A stretch of DNA of 64,000 nucleotides from WJMT01 sp964456985 (GTDB lineage: Bacteria > Acidobacteriota > Aminicenantia > Aminicenantales > Aminicenantaceae). Within the stretch, counting starts at the first letter, position 1. The number at the start of each line of letters is the position of its first letter. The notes under the pieces are model-generated. The model saw only the letters and a program-made list of their open reading frames with translations. It did no database searches and was not told where the DNA came from. Location of the stretch: positions 78,485 to 142,484 of the forward strand of contig CAYWDH010000002.1 in the NCBI GenBank assembly GCA_964456985.1, written 5' to 3'. This document shows, in pieces, positions 61,753 to 64,000 of the stretch. The translations under genes were made by a program, and so were the position numbers.

Positions 61753-62042
61753 TAAATCCAATATAAAAAAAATAATGATGTCATTGGTATTAATTGTAGC
61801 GCGGTATCAGTAATGGCAAAAATTGCATAATTTGAAGAGGCAAAAATTTATTGAAAAGATTAAGGATAGCTACTTTTTTCTAGACCTCGAAAATTCTCAA
61901 GTGAATATATTCCGCTAATTAATTCATTTGCCTTTAAAAAATCATATTCTATTTATGCAAAAAACAGTGATGTCATACCTGTTTGGAGGGCTTGGTTTTT
62001 TTGAACACATAATGTAATATTTATTAAGGGAGGGAATATTTG
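61753..62042 (+). other. AT-rich intergenic region
   Basis: No gene or clear promoter is seen. The motif TGATGTCAT occurs twice (about 61775 and 61970). A TGGCA...TTGCA pair at about 61814 resembles a sigma-54 site, but its GG-GC spacing is 8, not 10. Confidence 0.4.
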
Positions 62043-63176
62043 ATGAAAAAGTCTGTGATTTTGTTTTTACTTTTTTTGGCTCTTAACTCCATAACACCTG
62101 CTCAGACAAAGATTGAAAACCCAAAAAAACCTTTAAACAGTCACGCAGGCCGTGAAATGTCCCTAGAGGAGATAATGCAGATCAATGACGTGGGCGGTGA
62201 ATTTTTTTTCAAGTATCCCACGAATCTGAAAGTCTCTGCAAATGGATTCATCTTCATCGAGGATATGAATCAACTGCTTCAGTTTGATTCTGAGGGGAAG
62301 TTTATCCGGAACTTTTATAAAAAGGGACAGGGTCCAGGGGAGATGCTCTCTATTGGTAATGTGGTATTCCATGGAGATCATTTGATCGTCCACGACTCAT
62401 GGAGTAATAAAATCATGTTGTTTTATTTTAACGGAGAGCGAGTCGACGAGTTCAGGATTCGGGAAAACACAAATTTGTCTCGATTCCTCCTATCCAGGGA
62501 TGATAAATACTATTTTTTGAGCTCTGAGAGACCCATGGCAGAGAAAACATCTATAGTTGATTTGTTTCAAAAAATAATTCGGGTATCTGAAAAAGGAGAT
62601 GAGGTTGAGGAATTAACACAATTTCCCACTAAAGGCTATATTGTGGTGGGAAAGCAAGGATCGCGAATCTTTTATGATATCAGTTCTGTAATAACGGTTC
62701 CTTTTAGAGATAAATATTTGTTTGTCTCTCATACTCGAGAGTACTTAGTTAAGCTTTATGATGTTGAAAACGACAAGGTCATCCGAAGTTTTAACAGAAA
62801 ATATAAAAGGATAAAAACACTTCCAGATGAGAAGAGAAGAGGGGGAGCAAGTATGGGAGGGAAACCAGTCTATGCGCCTCGTCAGAAATACAAAAGCGAT
62901 ATCCAGAACCTTCTTGTTTATAAAGACAACTTATGGGTGGTGACCTCAACAAAAGACAAAGAAGGGAAGACTCTTGTCGATGTCTATGATATTGAGGGAA
63001 AGTATATTGACAATTTTTACATCAAACTCCCTGAAGGATTGGTAAAGAGATACCACGGTGATACATCCATGGCAGTTTTTGGAGATTATATTTACATACT
63101 TGAAAAGAATAGAGACGAAACTTTTTCCATTAAAAAGTATAGAATTGAACAAAAGAAAGAGATTTCTATATTTTGA
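62043..63176 (+). CDS. Six-bladed beta-propeller protein, exported
   Basis: A 377-residue protein with a Sec signal peptide (L-N-S-I-T-P-A-Q) and no lipobox Cys. It carries L-Q-F-D-S-E-G-K-F-I-R and the family motif G-Q-G-P-G-E-M. AGGGAGGG lies ten bases before the ATG at 62043; a TTG directly before it is an alternative. It is the second of three tandem propeller genes. Confidence 0.8.
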   Translation: MKKSVILFLLFLALNSITPAQTKIENPKKPLNSHAGREMSLEEIMQINDVGGEFFFKYPTNLKVSANGFIFIEDMNQLLQFDSEGKFIRNFYKKGQGPGEMLSIGNVVFHGDHLIVHDSWSNKIMLFYFNGERVDEFRIRENTNLSRFLLSRDDKYYFLSSERPMAEKTSIVDLFQKIIRVSEKGDEVEELTQFPTKGYIVVGKQGSRIFYDISSVITVPFRDKYLFVSHTREYLVKLYDVENDKVIRSFNRKYKRIKTLPDEKRRGGASMGGKPVYAPRQKYKSDIQNLLVYKDNLWVVTSTKDKEGKTLVDVYDIEGKYIDNFYIKLPEGLVKRYHGDTSMAVFGDYIYILEKNRDETFSIKKYRIEQKKEISIF

Positions 63177-63211
63177 TTTTTTGGATCATGATAATACTGG
63201 GGGGAATAATT

Positions 63212-64000
63212 ATGAAAACGAAAAAAATTCAATGCTTATTTTTTATTATTTTGGTGATATTTTACGGATATGCCCTTGCTGAAGGGCCGCTTATTCCGTC
63301 ATCACCTGATACTAAAATTTTAGAAAAGCCCATAAGAGCTGAACTTATATTCAAAATCGGCTCAGATAAGCCGAATGAAGATTTTTATAGGCCTAGCTCA
63401 TTTACAGTAGATAAAAATGGCCGAATTTACATTTTGGATGCTGGGAACAGCAGGATTCAGTGCTTTTCCAAGAAAGGAAAATTTCTCTTTAGCTTCGGAA
63501 GGCAAGGACAGGGCCCGGGCGAACTTTCTAATGATGCCTCAAAAATTAAAATCCTTTCTGATGGAAATATTTATGTAATCGATAACAGACCACGGAGGAT
63601 CAATGTCTATAACCTTGAGGGGGAATTTTTATTTGCAGGAAAAATAAAATTTTTATTTTTAGGAAAGTCGTCTGGTTATTTTAGTGACATTGTTTTACTC
63701 AATAACGTCTATTATCTTTCGAGCCTTTATCTTGAAGAAAACCACAAGCCCATTCATATTTCCCGTACATTGGGAAAAGTCGACAGCTCTTTCGGTATCT
63801 TTGTTGAGCCGGCAGTCAATCAATTAAAACGAATTAATAAGCTTCCTCATCCTGACTGGTGGCGTATATGGTATATCTTGAATGGTAATAAATTAGTTAC
63901 AACAAACAAGAGGGAAATAATATATTCGCAGCCTTATCCGTATCGTCTCATCAAGTATGATACTAAAGGACAGGTATTGAAAGACATCATGGGCGATGTC
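63212..64000 (+). CDS. Six-bladed beta-propeller protein, 3' truncated by window
   Basis: The frame is open from an ATG at 63212 to the window end (263 codons seen). GGGGGG lies eight bases before the ATG. The product has a signal peptide (cleavage near Y-A-L-A-E), NHL-like repeats (F-T-V-D-K-N-G-R-I-Y-I-L-D, then I-Q-C-F-S-K-K-G-K-F) and G-Q-G-P-G-E-L, so it belongs to the same family as the two genes before it. It starts 35 bases after the preceding stop and is probably cotranscribed. Confidence 0.8.
   Translation, partial: MKTKKIQCLFFIILVIFYGYALAEGPLIPSSPDTKILEKPIRAELIFKIGSDKPNEDFYRPSSFTVDKNGRIYILDAGNSRIQCFSKKGKFLFSFGRQGQGPGELSNDASKIKILSDGNIYVIDNRPRRINVYNLEGEFLFAGKIKFLFLGKSSGYFSDIVLLNNVYYLSSLYLEENHKPIHISRTLGKVDSSFGIFVEPAVNQLKRINKLPHPDWWRIWYILNGNKLVTTNKREIIYSQPYPYRLIKYDTKGQVLKDIMGDV

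Noticed and set aside
61812..61830. Sigma-54-like TGGCA...TTGCA
   Set aside because: The GG-GC spacing is 8 bases instead of 10, which is normally inactive.
1..64000. CRISPR arrays, rRNA genes, prophage genes, intact transposases
   Set aside because: No regularly spaced repeats, rRNA sequence, phage structural genes or transposase ORFs were seen.

Overview
The window looks like chromosomal DNA of an anaerobic, didermic, polysaccharide-using bacterium. The combination of lipoprotein six-bladed beta-propellers with a G-x-GPGE motif, sulfatase-like lipoproteins, a PadR-linked FtsX permease without its own ATPase, an HdrA/Mvh hydrogenase operon and many glycoside hydrolases is what I would expect from Candidatus Aminicenantes or a related Acidobacteria-like lineage. 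That placement is an inference from gene content only; there is no rRNA or other strong phylogenetic marker apart from accA, hisS and aspS.

Layout. 1-6.1 kb: a bacterial alpha-2-macroglobulin (cut by the window edge) overlapping pbpC. 6.1-11.1 kb: a propeller lipoprotein, a small membrane protein, a GH43-like lipoprotein, a His-rich metal-transporter-like protein, a degenerate tRNA-Ala-like gene, a cupin and a GNAT acetyltransferase. 11.2-12.8 kb: a methyltransferase / ECF sigma / membrane protein operon closed by a terminator. 12.9-15.6 kb: a Tat-exported GH51-like arabinofuranosidase and a lipoprotein esterase. 15.6-19.7 kb: three envelope genes on the minus strand (SH3 protein, probable outer-membrane barrel, sulfatase-like protein). 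19.9-22.4 kb: a membrane-anchored unknown, a methyltransferase, and a small secreted peptide behind a sigma-54 promoter. 22.6-27.9 kb: S9 peptidase, SYLF protein, hemerythrin and a winged-helix ferredoxin. 28-31 kb (minus): a beta-lactamase-fold serine hydrolase and a GH97 glycosidase. 31.2-37.8 kb: ChaN-PDZ protein, then the housekeeping operon accA-hisS-aspS-fba. 37.9-40.9 kb: PadR and an FtsX-type permease.

41-46.7 kb holds an ArsR regulator with a palindromic operator, a hydrogenase maturation protease, HdrA, MvhD, MvhG and MvhA: a cytosolic [NiFe] hydrogenase coupled to HdrA, but with no HdrB or HdrC. 46.7-54.5 kb is a signalling island: two histidine kinases, an NtrC-type sigma-54 activator and three receiver-like proteins (one lacking the phosphoacceptor Asp), surrounding a Cu/Zn superoxide dismutase. 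A consensus sigma-54 promoter drives the SOD gene and a second, divergent one drives a stand-alone receiver; a 17-bp inverted repeat sits between them. This gives a plausible closed circuit: kinases, NtrC activator, sigma-54, antioxidant enzyme plus receiver.

54.6-60.5 kb is bounded by two diverged direct copies of a 240-bp repeat with imperfect terminal inverted repeats. Between them lie an alpha-galactosidase-like lipoprotein, a DUF1573-rhodanese fusion with the rhodanese Cys replaced by Ser, a thioredoxin-CcdA fusion, and a GC-rich exported nucleotidyltransferase that looks foreign. The window ends in three tandem propeller genes, the last cut by the edge.
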